Assembly: GCA_028752905.1 (NCBI GenBank)
Contig: JAQNBH010000004.1
Coordinates: 3,332,610-3,396,609, forward strand
Direction: 5' to 3'
DNA from: Cladorhizidae sp. MBARI D1340-BT2
Taxonomy: Eukaryota; Porifera; Demospongiae; Poecilosclerida; Cladorhizidae
DNA: 64,000 nt
Within the stretch, counting starts at the first letter, position 1; each line of letters begins with the position of its first letter. The notes under the pieces were generated by a model, which made no database searches, was not told the DNA's origin, and saw only the letters and a list, made by a program, of their open reading frames with translations. Shown piece by piece: positions 1 to 13,200 of the stretch. The position numbers were made by a program, and so were the translations under genes.

Positions 1-887
1 CTCAACCTTTTTGTCTGGGTTCAGTAACTGGAAGGATAGAACTCGATGTTTCAACCAACATGAGAGCACAAAATCTCATAAAGCAGCTACCGATTTAGTG
101 ATCACTATACCAGGTACGACTAGTGATGTTGGAAGTATGTTATCTTCTCAACATGCTTTGCAAAAAGCCGTGAACAGAGAGTACCTTATCAAGATAGCTC
201 AGAATAGCTTTTCGTGGTGCTGGTGATGAAGTTGACAGTAAACTTCATGCAATTAATGCATCTTCGTGCATTGGATGATCCTGCAATATCGGCCATGTTA
301 AGTAAAGAAAACTGATAAATATACTAGTCCCCAAATACAAAATGAAGTTATTAAAATAATGGCATTACATATTATAGCCAGTTCTATCCAGCAAGCCGAG
401 TATTTTGCCCTGATGGCTGATGAAGTGTCGGATGCATCCAATAAGGAGCAATTCGTTGTTTGCTTTCGGTGGGTTGATGATGATTTTCAACCCCATGAAG
501 ATTTCTATGGCCTTGACCATGTTGAGTCCATAAAAGCAGATGTCTTGGTTGGTAGTTTGAAGGATGCGATGTGTCGTATGAGTCTTAGCATTCATAACTG
601 TCGTGCTCAATGCTATGATGTTGCTGCAAACATGGTATAAGGGGTGGGACTTCTACTAAAATTTGTGGAGAAGAGTCACGAGCTATTTTTGTCCATTGCT
701 ATGGTCATGCTTTAAATTTAGCTGCTGGAGAAACCATCAAGAATACTGAGGAATACTCTAGATACTACTTTTGAAATATCTAAACTGCTTAAATACTCAC
801 CTCGGCGAGAAGGCTTGTTTAACAAGATTAAAGCAGAAATTAGTCCTGGAACAACTGGGCCTGTAAACTGGTGCACTCTTAGCTGTA
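1..887 (+). pseudogene. hAT (ZMYM1-like) transposase fragment, copy 1, left-truncated by window
   Basis: This copy enters at the point equal to base 8664 of copy 2. The zinc-finger stretch (GFSNWKD, then CFNQHES and KSHK) is at about 11-110. The first catalytic region (ALMADEVSDASNKEQF) lies near 404-452. Beyond a TAA at about 638 the frame shifts to a region with VHCYGHALNLA and, after another shift, LDTTFEISKLLKYSPRRE. An extra A at about 305 (agtaaag instead of agtaag) separates the two main frames. The conserved TLCPTRWTVR block of ZMYM1-like hAT proteins and the C-terminal dimerisation domain are absent; the 27-bp array starts instead. A full transposase of this family is usually well over 700 residues, so this is a non-functional 5' part. 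Confidence 0.8.
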
Positions 888-2096
888 GTAGTCCTATATA
901 TTGGGAAGTGTACTAGCACTCTCTATATTGGGAAGTGTGGTAGTACTCTATATATAGGGAAGTGTGGTAGCACTCTATATATAGGGAAGTGTACTAGCAC
1001 TCTATATATAGGGAAGTGTGGTAGCACTCTATATATAGGGAAGTGTACTAGCACTCTATATATAGGGAAGTGTACTAGCACTCTATATATAGGGAAGTGT
1101 ACTAGCACTCTATATATAGGGAAGTGTGGTAGCACTCTATATATAGGGAAGTGTGGTAGTACTCTATATATAGGGAAGTGTGGTAGCACTCTATATATAG
1201 GGAAGTGTACTAGCACTCTATATATAGGGAAGTGTACTAGCACTCTATATATAGGGAAGTGTGGTAGCACTCTATATATTGGGAAGTGTGGTAGCACTCT
1301 ATATATAGGGAAGTGTGGTAGCACTCTATATATAGGGAAGTGTGGTAGCACTCTCTATATTGGGAAGTGTGGTAGCACTCTCTATATAGGGAAGTGTACT
1401 AGCACTCTATATATAGGGAAGTGTGGTAGCACTCTATATATAGGGAAGTGTACTAGCACTCTATATATAGGGAAGTGTACTAGTACTCTATATATAGGGA
1501 AGTGTGGTAGCACTCTCTATATTGGGAAGTGTGGTAGCACTCTCTATATAGGGAAGTGTGGTAGCACTCTATATATAGGGAAGTGTGGTAGCACTCTCTA
1601 TATAGGGAAGTGTGGTAGCACTCTATATATAGGGAAGTGTGGTAGCACTCTATATATAGGGAAGTGTGGTAGTACTCTATATATAGGGAAGTGTGGTAGC
1701 ACTCTATATATAGGGAAGTGTGGTAGCACTCTATATATAGGGAAGTGTGGTAGTACTCTATATATAGGGAAGTGTGGTAGCACTCTATATATAGGGAAGT
1801 GTGGTAGCACTCTCTATATAGGGAAGTGTGGTAGCACTCTATATATAGGGAAGTGTGGTAGTACTCTCTATATAGGGAAGTGTGGTAGCACTCTATATAT
1901 AGGGAAGTGTACTAGCACTCTATATATAGGGAAGTGTGGTAGCACTCTATATATAGGGAAGTGTGGTAGCACTCTATATATAGGGAAGTGTGGTAGCACT
2001 CTATATATAGGGAAGTGTGGTAGCACTCTATATATAGGGAAGTGTGGTAGTACTCTATATATAGGGAAGTGTGGTAGTACTCTATATATAGGGAAG
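888..2096. repeat. 27-bp minisatellite array, junction 1
   Basis: About 45 head-to-tail copies of a 27-bp unit whose core is GGGAAGTGTGGTAGCACTC followed by TATATATA. Copies differ at a few fixed positions: GTGG/GTAC before TAGC, GCACTC/GTACTC, TATATA/TCTATA and ATAGGG/ATTGGG. Because 27 is a multiple of three, minus-strand frames stay open over long stretches (nonapeptide VLPHFPIYR); this is a by-product of the period. A unique spacer of about 39 bp (2097-2135) follows. Confidence 0.95.
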
Positions 2097-2135
2097 GTGC
2101 TGTATTAGGACCAGGATAGACTAGAGGGCCACATG

Positions 2136-5100
2136 GTATACATGCACTCACCTCCACTAGGTTCAGGTATACATGCACTCACCTCCACTAGGTTCAGGTA
2201 TACATGCACTCACCTCCACTAGGTTCAGGTATACATGCACTCACCTCCACTAGGTTCAGGTATACATGCACTCACCTCCACTAGGTTCAGGTATACATGC
2301 ACTCACCTCCACTAGGTTCAGGTATACATGCACTCACCTCCACTAGGTTCAGGTATACATGCACTCACCTCCACTAAGTTCAGGTATACATGCACTCACC
2401 TCCACTAGGTTCAGGTATACATGCACTCACCTCCACTAGGTTCAGGTATACATGCACTCACCTCCACTAGGTTCAGGTATACATGCACTCACCTCCACTA
2501 GGTTCAGGTATACATGCACTCACCTCCACTAGGTTCAGGTATACATGCACTCACCTCCACTAGGTTCAGGTATACATGCACTCACCTCCACTAGGTTCAG
2601 GTATACATGCACTCACCTCCACTAGGTTCAGGTATACATGCACTCACCTCCACTAGGTTCAGGTATACATGCACTCACCCCCACTAGGTTCAGGTATACA
2701 TGCACTCACTCACCTCCACTAGGTTCAGGTATACATGCACTCACCCCCACTAGGTTCAGGTATACATGCACTCACCTCCACTAGGTTCAGGTATACATGC
2801 ACTCACCTCCACTAGGTTCAGGTATACATGCACTCACCTCCACTAGGTTCAGGTATACATGCACTCACCTCCACTAGGTTCAGGTATACATGCACTCACC
2901 TCCACTAGGTTCAGGTATACATGCACTCACCCCCACTAGGTTCAGGTATACATGCACTCACCCCCACTAGGTTCAGGTATACATGCACTCACCTCCACTA
3001 GGTTCAGGTATACATGCACTCACCCCCACTAGGTTCAGGTATACATGCACTCACCTCCACTAGGTTCAGGTATACATGCACTCACCTCCACTAGGTTCAG
3101 GTATACATGCACTCACCCCCACTAGGTTCAGGTATACATGCACTCACCTCCACTAGGTTCAGGTATACATGCACTCACCTCCACTAGGTTCAGGTATACA
3201 TGCACTCACCCCCACTAGGTTCAGGTATACATGCACTCACCTCCACTAGGTTCAGGTATACATGCACTCACCTCCACTAGGTTCAGGTATACATGCACTC
3301 ACCTCCACTAGGTTCAGGTATACATGCACTCACCCCCACTAGGTTCAGGTATACATGCACTCACCTCCACTAGGTTCAGGTATACATGCACTCACCTCCA
3401 CTAGGTTCAGGTATACATGCACTCACCTCCACTAGGTTCAGGTATACATGCACTCACCTCCACTAGGTTCAGGTATACAGGCACTCACCTCCACTAGGTT
3501 CAGGTATACATGCACTCACCTCCACTAGGTTCAGGTATACATGCACTCACCTCCACTAGGTTCAGGTATACATGCACTCACCTCCACTAGGTTCAGGTAT
3601 ACATGCACTCACCTCCACTAGGTTCAGGTATACATGCACTCACCTCCACTAGGTTCAGGTATACATGCACTCACCTCCACTAGGTTCAGGTATACATGCA
3701 CTCACCTCCACTAGGTTCAGGTATACATGCACTCACCTCCACTAGGTTCAGGTATACATGCACTCACCTCCACTAGGTTCAGGTATACATGCACTCACCT
3801 CCACTAGGTTCAGGTATACATGCACTCACCTCCACTAGGTTCAGGTATACATGCACTCACCTCCACTAGGTTCAGGTATACATGCACTCACCTCCACTAG
3901 GTTCAGGTATACATGCACTCACCTCCACTAGGTTCAGGTATACATGCACTCACCTCCACTAGGTTCAGGTATACATGCACTCACCTCCACTAGGTTCAGG
4001 TATACATGCACTCACCTCCACTAGGTTCAGGTATACATGCACTCACCTCCACTAGGTTCAGGTATACATGCACTCACCTCCACTAGGTTCAGGTATACAT
4101 GCACTCACCTCCACTAGGTTCAGGTATACATGCACTCACCTCCACTAGGTTCAGGTATACATGCACTCACCTCCACTAGGTTCAGGTATACATGCACTCA
4201 CCTCCACTAGGTTCAGGTATACATGCACTCACCTCCACTAGGTTCAGGTATACATGCACTCACCCCCACTAGGTTCAGGTATACATGCACTCACCTCCAC
4301 TAGGTTCAGGTATACATGCACTCACCCCCACTAGGTTCAGGTATACATGCACTCACCTCCACTAGGTTCAGGTATACATGCACTCACCTCCACTAGGTTC
4401 AGGTATACATGCACTCACCTCCACTAGGTTCAGGTATACATGCACTCACCCCCACTAGGTTCAGGTATACATGCACTCACCTCCACTAGGTTCAGGTATA
4501 CATGCACTCACCTCCACTAGGTTCAGGTATACATGCACTCACCTCCACTAGGTTCAGGTATACATGCACTCACCCCCACTAGGTTCAGGTATACATGCAC
4601 TCACCTCCACTAGGTTCAGGTATACATGCACTCACCTCCACTAGGTTCAGGTATACATGCACTCACCTCCACTAGGTTCAGGTATACATGCACTCACCTC
4701 CACTAGGTTCAGGTATACATGCACTCACCTCCACTAGGTTCAGGTATACATGCACTCACCTCCACTAGGTTCAGGTATACATGCACTCACCTCCACTAGG
4801 TTCAGGTATACATGCACTCACCTCCACTAGGTTCAGGTATACATGCACTCACCTCCACTAGGTTCAGGTATACATGCACTCACCTCCACTAGGTTCAGGT
4901 ATACATGCACTCACCCCCACTAGGTTCAGGTATACATGCACTCACCCCCACTAGGTTCAGGTATACATGCACTCACCCCCACTAGGTTCAGGTATACATG
5001 CACTCACCTCCACTAGGTTCAGGTATACATGCACTCACCCCCACTAGGTTCAGGTATACATGCACTCACCCCCACTAGGTTCAGGTATACATGCACTCAC

Positions 5101-7302
5101 CCCCACTAGGTTCAGGTATACATGCACTCACCTCCACTAGGTTCAGGTATACATGCACTCACCTCCACTAGGTTCAGGTATACATGCACTCACCCCCACT
5201 AGGTTCAGGTATACATGCACTCACCTCCACTAGGTTCAGGTATACATGCACTCACCTCCACTAGGTTCAGGTATACATGCACTCACCTCCACTAGGTTCA
5301 GGTATACATGCACTCACCTCCACTAGGTTCAGGTATACATGCACTCACCTCCACTAGGTTCAGGTATACATGCACTCACCCCCACTAGGTTCAGGTATAC
5401 ATGCACTCACCTCCACTAGGTTCAGGTATACATGCACTCACCCCCACTAGGTTCAGGTATACATGCACTCACCTCCACTAGGTTCAGGTATACATGCACT
5501 CACCTCCACTAGGTTCAGGTATACATGCACTCACCTCCACTAGGTTCAGGTATACATGCACTCACCTCCACTAGGTTCAGGTATACATGCACTCACCTCC
5601 ACTAGGTTCAGGTATACATGCACTCACCCCCACTAGGTTCAGGTATACATGCACTCACCTCCACTAGGTTCAGGTATACATGCACTCACCTCCACTAGGT
5701 TCAGGTATACATGCACTCACCCCCACTAGGTTCAGGTATACATGCACTCACCTCCACTAGGTTCAGGTATACATGCACTCACCCCCACTAGGTTCAGGTA
5801 TACATGCACTCACCTCCACTAGGTTCAGGTATACATGCACTCACCTCCACTAGGTTCAGGTATACATGCACTCACCCCCACTAGGTTCAGGTATACATGC
5901 ACTCACCTCCACTAGGTTCAGGTATACATGCACTCACCTCCACTAGGTTCAGGTATACATGCACTCACCTCCACTAGGTTCAGGTATACATGCACTCACC
6001 TCCACTAGGTTCAGGTATACATGCACTCACCTCCACTAGGTTCAGGTATACATGCACTCACCCCCACTAGGTTCAGGTATACATGCACTCACCTCCACTA
6101 GGTTCAGGTATACATGCACTCACCTCCACTAGGTTCAGGTATACATGCACTCACCCCCACTAGGTTCAGGTATACATGCACTCACCTCCACTAGGTTCAG
6201 GTATACATGCACTCACCCCCACTAGGTTCAGGTATACATGCACTCACCTCCACTAGGTTCAGGTATACATGCACTCACCCCCACTAGGTTCAGGTATACA
6301 TGCACTCACCTCCACTAGGTTCAGGTATACATGCACTCACCCCCACTAGGTTCAGGTATACATGCACTCACCTCCACTAGGTTCAGGTATACATGCACTC
6401 ACCTCCACTAGGTTCAGGTATACATGCACTCACCTCCACTAGGTTCAGGTATACATGCACTCACCTCCACTAGGTTCAGGTATACATGCACTCACCTCCA
6501 CTAGGTTCAGGTATACATGCACTCACCTCCACTAGGTTCAGGTATACATGCACTCACCCCCACTAGGTTCAGGTATACATGCACTCACCCCCACTAGGTT
6601 CAGGTATACATGCACTCACCTCCACTAGGTTCAGGTATACATGCACTCACCTCCACTAGGTTCAGGTATACATGCACTCACCTCCACTAGGTTCAGGTAT
6701 ACATGCACTCACCTCCACTAGGTTCAGGTATACATGCACTCACCTCCACTAGGTTCAGGTATACATGCACTCACCTCCACTAGGTTCAGGTATACATGCA
6801 CTCACCTCCACTAGGTTCAGGTATACATGCACTCACCTCCACTAGGTTCAGGTATACATGCACTCACCTCCACTAGGTTCAGGTATACATGCACTCACCT
6901 CCACTAGGTTCAGGTATACATGCACTCACCCCCACTAGGTTCAGGTATACATGCACTCACCTCCACTAGGTTCAGGTATACATGCACTCACCTCCACTAG
7001 GTTCAGGTATACATGCACTCACCTCCACTAGGTTCAGGTATACATGCACTCACCTCCACTAGGTTCAGGTATACATGCACTCACCTCCACTAGGTTCAGG
7101 TATACATGCACTCACCCCCACTAGGTTCAGGTATACATGCACTCACCTCCACTAGGTTCAGGTATACATGCACTCACCCCCACTAGGTTCAGGTATACAT
7201 GCACTCACCTCCACTAGGTTCAGGTATACATGCACTCACCCCCACTAGGTTCAGGTATACATGCACTCACCTCCACTAGGTTCAGGTATACATGCACTCA
7301 CC
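2136..7302. repeat. 31-bp minisatellite array, junction 1
   Basis: About 167 direct copies of a 31-bp unit (TATACATGCACTCACC, then TCCACTAGGTTCAGG). The copies are almost identical. The main variable site is T or C after CTCACC, giving two unit types mixed along the array. Rare variants include AAGTTC near 2377, a 4-bp insertion near 2705 and CAGGCACTC near 3479. The unit is not a multiple of three and has no coding frame. Confidence 0.97.
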
Positions 7303-7305
7303 ACA

Positions 7306-7456
7306 TAGGGAAGTGTGGTAGCACTCTATATATTGGGAAGTGTGGCAGCACTCTCTATATTGGGAAGTGTGGTAGTACTCTATATATTGGGAAGTGTGGC
7401 AGCACTCTCTATATTGGGAAGTGTGGTAGTACTCTATATATTGGGAAGTGTGGTAG
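7306..7456. repeat. Short terminal block of 27-bp repeats, end of junction 1
   Basis: Roughly five to six 27-bp units with their own signature: alternating GTGGCAGCACTCTC and GTGGTAGTACTC types, all with ATTGGG rather than ATAGGG. The same block closes every junction just before the LTR-like module, so it marks the 3' edge of the minisatellite section. Confidence 0.9.
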
Positions 7457-8140
7457 TGTCAGAGAAAGCCCTGACAGCGGAAGCTGTTAGAGGGGAAACA
7501 CTGTCAGAGGGAGGTTGACACTACACACCCACAAGTGGCAGTAGACACCCACCAACTCAGAACCAAAACCGCAACTATGGATCATCCCACTTCAACAGCA
7601 GAGACCCCTGATTGGTTGGAAAAAGGAACTCCTGATTGGTCAGATCAGTCTCTGAGGAGAATGATCCTAGGCACAACACAAGATAAACCAGCTGCCTATA
7701 AAAGAACAAGAGACTTCGAGAGAGGAGGAGAAGGAGTAATCAACAAGCCGGAAGAAAGAAGGAAAGCCCCTCAACAAACTAACTCCTCAATGAACTGAAG
7801 AGAGACTCAGAACTGAGCTGACTTGGCTCTGCGTAATATAGAAAACAATAGGAGTAATGATGTATTGATAGACGTGGTCGTGTACATCATTTTGTTATTG
7901 TTGATTATAATCAACTTACCTTATACAGAAAAGGAGGGCAGAGGTCTAGAGAGAGAGAGAAGACTCTGTTTGATTATATACTTGGTCTAGATAAGGCTAT
8001 TGTGAGAGAGAAGCAATAGTAAGGTCTGGGCGTCAAAGAAAGCGAACCTGGAAAGAGAAGTTGTGCTGAGACTTCTTCTGAAGATTTATATTGTTAGGAA
8101 GTAATATTCCGGCAATTGCCGTATAGGTTTGGACCGAACA
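7457..8140 (+). mobile_element. Solo-LTR-like promoter module, copy 2
   Basis: A 684-bp module that starts TGTCAGAG and ends GACCGAACA, the TG...CA form of an LTR; the Gypsy LTRs at 41073 and 45778 also start TGTCAG and end AACA. It carries two CCAAT-type boxes (CTGATTGGTTGG and CTGATTGGTCAG) about 70-100 bp before a TATA box (CCTATAAAAG, about 7695-7704) and a purine-rich leader. The first 20 bp form a small inverted repeat (TGTCAG ... CTGACA). No primer-binding site, polypurine tract or 5-bp duplication is seen at its ends, so it is either a solo LTR that lost its flanks or an unrelated promoter. An 87-codon frame at 7535 looks fortuitous. Confidence 0.5.
7605..7710 (+). promoter_or_regulatory. 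CCAAT/TATA core promoter candidate in LTR-like module
   Basis: Two GATTGG boxes near 7609 and 7632 precede TATAAAAG at 7697-7704 at the spacing usual for a polymerase II core promoter. It points toward the transposase fragment of the same unit. The equivalent TATA boxes in the other modules are at about 14756, 17626, 20445 and 23315. Activity is inferred only from sequence. Confidence 0.45.
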
Positions 8141-8334
8141 CGCCTACTTCACGAAAACCACACTTTTTTTTTTTTTTTTTTTTACTTCACAGTTTTTACT
8201 TCACAGTATCATATGGTGAGACATGAATAGAAGTACACTGAAGGACAACTAGCCTACCTATGTGACTAGTAGCAATGGATAAAAATTATTAAATTAATAT
8301 TTAATTAAAGATAGTCAGATTTCGTCTTTTCAGC

Positions 8335-9550
8335 ATGGCTTCCAGGTTACCAAATTGTCCTAAGCTTCCCGATCATCCGACTCAACCAACTAACTTTAGT
8401 TTTCCTAAGCGATCTTTCGGCCGAACCAATATATCTTATCGCTCTTTTCAGAGCGCTTGGTTCAACCAATGGAAATGGCTTCACTACGAGACATGGCTTA
8501 TTGTTTCACGTGTGTGCAAGCAATCCATCCAAACAGGTAAGATACAGTGGGGCAGCTTCTGCTAGTAAGCCTAGCTGCCACTCGTATTGGCAGCAATCAT
8601 TCCATATTTCACAGCTAGTATATATATTGGGTAAACTGAAGATGATAAGGAAACATGCAGGACTCAACCTTTTTGTCTGGGTTCAGTAACTGGAAGGATA
8701 GAACTCGATGTTTCAACCAACATGAGAGCACAAAATCTCATAAAGCAGCTACCGATTTAGTGATCACTATACCAGGTACGACTAGTGATGTTGGAAGTAT
8801 GTTATCTTCTCAACATGCTTTGCAAAAAGCCGTGAACAGAGAGTACCTTATCAAGATAGCTCAGAATAGCTTTTCGTGGTGCTGGTGATGAAGTTGACAG
8901 TAAACTTCATGCAATTAATGCATCTTCGTGCATTGGATGATCCTGCAATATCGGCCATGTTAAGTAAAGAAAACTGATAAATATACTAGTCCCCAAATAC
9001 AAAATGAAGTTATTAAAATAATGGCATTACATATTATAGCCAGTTCTATCCAGCAAGCCGAGTATTTTGCCCTGATGGCTGATGAAGTGTCGGATGCATC
9101 CAATAAGGAGCAATTCGTTGTTTGCTTTCGGTGGGTTGATGATGATTTTCAACCCCATGAAGATTTCTATGGCCTTGACCATGTTGAGTCCATAAAAGCA
9201 GATGTCTTGGTTGGTAGTTTGAAGGATGCGATGTGTCGTATGAGTCTTAGCATTCATAACTGTCGTGCTCAATGCTATGATGTTGCTGCAAACATGGTAT
9301 AAGGGGTGGGACTTCTACTAAAATTTGTGGAGAAGAGTCACGAGCTATTTTTGTCCATTGCTATGGTCATGCTTTAAATTTAGCTGCTGGAGAAACCATC
9401 AAGAATACTGAGGAATACTCTAGATACTACTTTTGAAATATCTAAACTGCTTAAATACTCACCTCGGCGAGAAGGCTTGTTTAACAAGATTAAAGCAGAA
9501 ATTAGTCCTGGAACAACTGGGCCTGTAAACTGGTGCACTCTTAGCTGTAG
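8335..9550 (+). pseudogene. hAT (ZMYM1-like) transposase fragment, copy 2
   Basis: The most complete 5' end of the family. ATG 8335 follows a pyrimidine-rich TTTTCAG, like a 3' splice site; a leader with an 18-base T-run lies at 8141-8334. The frame from 8335 gives FQSAWFNQWKWLHYE, the start of a TTF-type zinc finger. A one-base shift near 8490 moves the finger's CFTC to another frame (about 8501-8512). The finger continues as GFSNWKD ... CFNQHES ... KSHK at 8676-8745. Two further breaks, at 8886 and at an extra A near 8966, precede the catalytic region (LMADEVSDAS) and GQCYD-like NCRAQCYDVAANM. The fragment ends where the 27-bp array begins. Compared with copies 3-6 it has ATATATCTT rather than ATATCTCTT near 8430. 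Confidence 0.8.
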
Positions 9551-10190
9551 TAGTCCTATATATTGGGAAGTGTACTAGCACTCTCTATATAGGGAAGTGT
9601 GGTAGTACTCTATATATAGGGAAGTGTGGTAGCACTCTATATATAGGGAAGTGTGGTAGCACTCTATATATAGGGAAGTGTGGTAGCACTCTATATATAG
9701 GGAAGTGTACTAGCACTCTATATATAGGGAAGTGTACTAGCACTCTATATATAGGGAAGTGTGGTAGCACTCTATATATAGGGAAGTGTGGTAGCACTCT
9801 ATATATAGGGAAGTGTGGTAGCACTCTATATATAGGGAAGTGTGGTAGCACTCTATATATAGGGAAGTGTGGTAGCACGCTATATATAGGGAAGTGTACT
9901 AGCACTCTATATATAGGGAAGTGTGGTAGCACTCTATATATAGGGAAGTGTGGTAGCACTCTATATATAGGGAAGTGTGGTAGCACTCTATATATAGGGA
10001 AGTGTACTAGCACTCTATATATAGGGAAGTGTGGTAGCACTCTATATATAGGGAAGTGTGGTAGCACTCTATATATAGGGAAGTGTGGTAGCACTCTATA
10101 TATAGGGAAGTGTGGTAGCACTCTATATATAGGGAAGTGTGGTAGCACTCTATATATAGGGAAGTGTGGTAGCACTCTATATATATGGAA
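9551..10190. repeat. 27-bp minisatellite array, junction 2
   Basis: About 24 copies of the 27-bp unit. One unit has GCACGC near 9876 and the last reads ATATATGGAAGG before the spacer at 10191-10229. This spacer (TATTAGGACCAGGATAG) matches the one at junction 1. Confidence 0.95.
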
Positions 10191-10229
10191 GGTGCTGTAT
10201 TAGGACCAGGATAGACTAGAGGGCCACAT

Positions 10230-13200
10230 GGTATACATGCACTCACCTCCACTAGGTTCAGGTATACATGCACTCACCTCCACTAGGTTCAGGTATACAT
10301 GCACTCACCTCCACTAGGTTCAGGTATACATGCACTCACCTCCACTAGGTTCAGGTATACATGCACTCACCTCCACTAGGTTCAGGTATACATGCACTCA
10401 CCTCCACTAGGTTCAGGTATACATGCACTCACCCCCACTAGGTTCAGGTATACATGCACTCACCCCCACTAGGTTCAGGTATACATGCACTCACCTCCAC
10501 TAGGTTCAGGTATACATGCACTCACCTCCACTAGGTTCAGGTATACATGCACTCACCTCCACTAGGTTCAGGTATACATGCACTCACCTCCACTAGGTTC
10601 AGGTATACATGCACTCACCCCCACTAGGTTCAGGTATACATGCACTCACCTCCACTAGGTTCAGGTATACATGCACTCACCTCCACTAGGTTCAGGTATA
10701 CATGCACTCACCTCCACTAGGTTCAGGTATACATGCACTCACCTCCACTAGGTTCAGGTATACATGCACTCACCTCCACTAGGTTCAGGTATACATGCAC
10801 TCACCTCCACTAGGTTCAGGTATACATGCACTCACCCCCACTAGGTTCAGGTATACATGCACTCACCTCCACTAGGTTCAGGTATACATGCACTCACCCC
10901 CACTAGGTTCAGGTATACATGCACTCACCTCCACTAGGTTCAGGTATACATGCACTCACCTCCACTAGGTTCAGGTATACATGCACTCACCCCCACTAGG
11001 TTCAGGTATACATGCACTCACCTCCACTAGGTTCAGGTATACATGCACTCACCCCCACTAGGTTCAGGTATACATGCACTCACCTCCACTAGGTTCAGGT
11101 ATACATGCACTCACCCCCACTAGGTTCAGGTATACATGCACTCACCTCCACTAGGTTCAGGTATACATGCACTCACCTCCACTAGGTTCAGGTATACATG
11201 CACTCACCTCCACTAGGTTCAGGTATACATGCACTCACCTCCACTAGGTTCAGGTATACATGCACTCACCTCCACTAGGTTCAGGTATACATGCACTCAC
11301 CTCCACTAGGTTCAGGTATACATGCACTCACCTCCACTAGGTTCAGGTATACATGCACTCACCTCCACTAGGTTCAGGTATACATGCACTCACCTCCACT
11401 AGGTTCAGGTATACATGCACTCACCTCCACTAGGTTCAGGTATACATGCACTCACCTCCACTAGGTTCAGGTATACATGCACTCACCCCCACTAGGTTCA
11501 GGTATACATGCACTCACCTCCACTAGGTTCAGGTATACATGCACTCACCCCCACTAGGTTCAGGTATACATGCACTCACCTCCACTAGGTTCAGGTATAC
11601 ATGCACTCACCTCCACTAGGTTCAGGTATACATGCACTCACCTCCACTAGGTTCAGGTATACATGCACTCACCCCCACTAGGTTCAGGTATACATGCACT
11701 CACCTCCACTAGGTTCAGGTATACATGCACTCACCTCCACTAGGTTCAGGTATACATGCACTCACCTCCACTTATACATGCACTCACCTCCACTAGGTTC
11801 AGGTATACATGCACTCACCTCCACTAGGTTCAGGTATACATGCACTCACCTCCACTAGGTTCAGGTATACATGCACTCACCCCCACTAGGTTCAGGTATA
11901 CATGCACTCACCTCCACTAGGTTCAGGTATACATGCACTCACCTCCACTAGGTTCAGGTATACATGCACTCACCTCCACTAGGTTCAGGTATACATGCAC
12001 TCACCCCCACTAGGTTCAGGTATACATGCACTCACCTCCACTAGGTTCAGGTATACATGCACTCACCTCCACTAGGTTCAGGTATACATGCACTCACCTC
12101 CACTAGGTTCAGGTATACATGCACTCACCTCCACTAGGTTCAGGTATACATGCACTCACCTCCACTAGGTTCAGGTATACATGCACTCACCTCCACTAGG
12201 TTCAGGTATACATGCACTCACCTCCACTAGGTTCAGGTATACATGCACTCACCTCCACTAGGTTCAGGTATACATGCACTCACCCCCACTAGGTTCAGGT
12301 ATACATGCACTCACCCCCACTAGGTTCAGGTATACATGCACTCACCTCCACTAGGTTCAGGTATACATGCACTCACCTCCACTAGGTTCAGGTATACATG
12401 CACTCACCTCCACTAGGTTCAGGTATACATGCACTCACCTCCACTAGGTTCAGGTATACATGCACTCACCTCCACTAGGTTCAGGTATACATGCACTCAC
12501 CCCCACTAGGTTCAGGTATACATGCACTCACCTCCACTAGGTTCAGGTATACATGCACTCACCTCCACTAGGTTCAGGTATACATGCACTCACCTCCACT
12601 AGGTTCAGGTATACATGCACTCACCTCCACTAGGTTCAGGTATACATGCACTCACCTCCACTAGGTTCAGGTATACATGCACTCACCTCCACTAGGTTCA
12701 GGTATACATGCACTCACCTCCACTAGGTTCAGGTATACATGCACTCACCTCCACTAGGTTCAGGTATACATGCACTCACCTCCACTAGGTTCAGGTATAC
12801 ATGCACTCACCTCCACTAGGTTCAGGTATACATGCACTCACCCCCACTAGGTTCAGGTATACATGCACTCACCTCCACTAGGTTCAGGTATACATGCACT
12901 CACCTCCACTAGGTTCAGGTATACATGCACTCACCTCCACTAGGTTCAGGTATACATGCACTCACCTCCACTAGGTTCAGGTATACATGCACTCACCTCC
13001 ACTAGGTTCAGGTATACATGCACTCACCTCCACTAGGTTCAGGTATACATGCACTCACCCCCACTAGGTTCAGGTATACATGCACTCACCTCCACTAGGT
13101 TCAGGTATACATGCACTCACCCCCACTAGGTTCAGGTATACATGCACTCACCTCCACTAGGTTCAGGTATACATGCACTCACCTCCACTAGGTTCAGGTA

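Noticed and set aside
7535..7798. 87-codon frame (starts MAVDTHQLRT) repeated in each LTR-like module as a conserved gene
   Set aside because: Its conservation equals that of the surrounding non-coding sequence, and it overlaps the TATA box; it is shared only because the unit was copied.
7457..8140. Complete LTR retrotransposon in each macrosatellite unit
   Set aside because: Only one LTR-like module per unit, with no primer-binding site, polypurine tract or gag-pol sequence.
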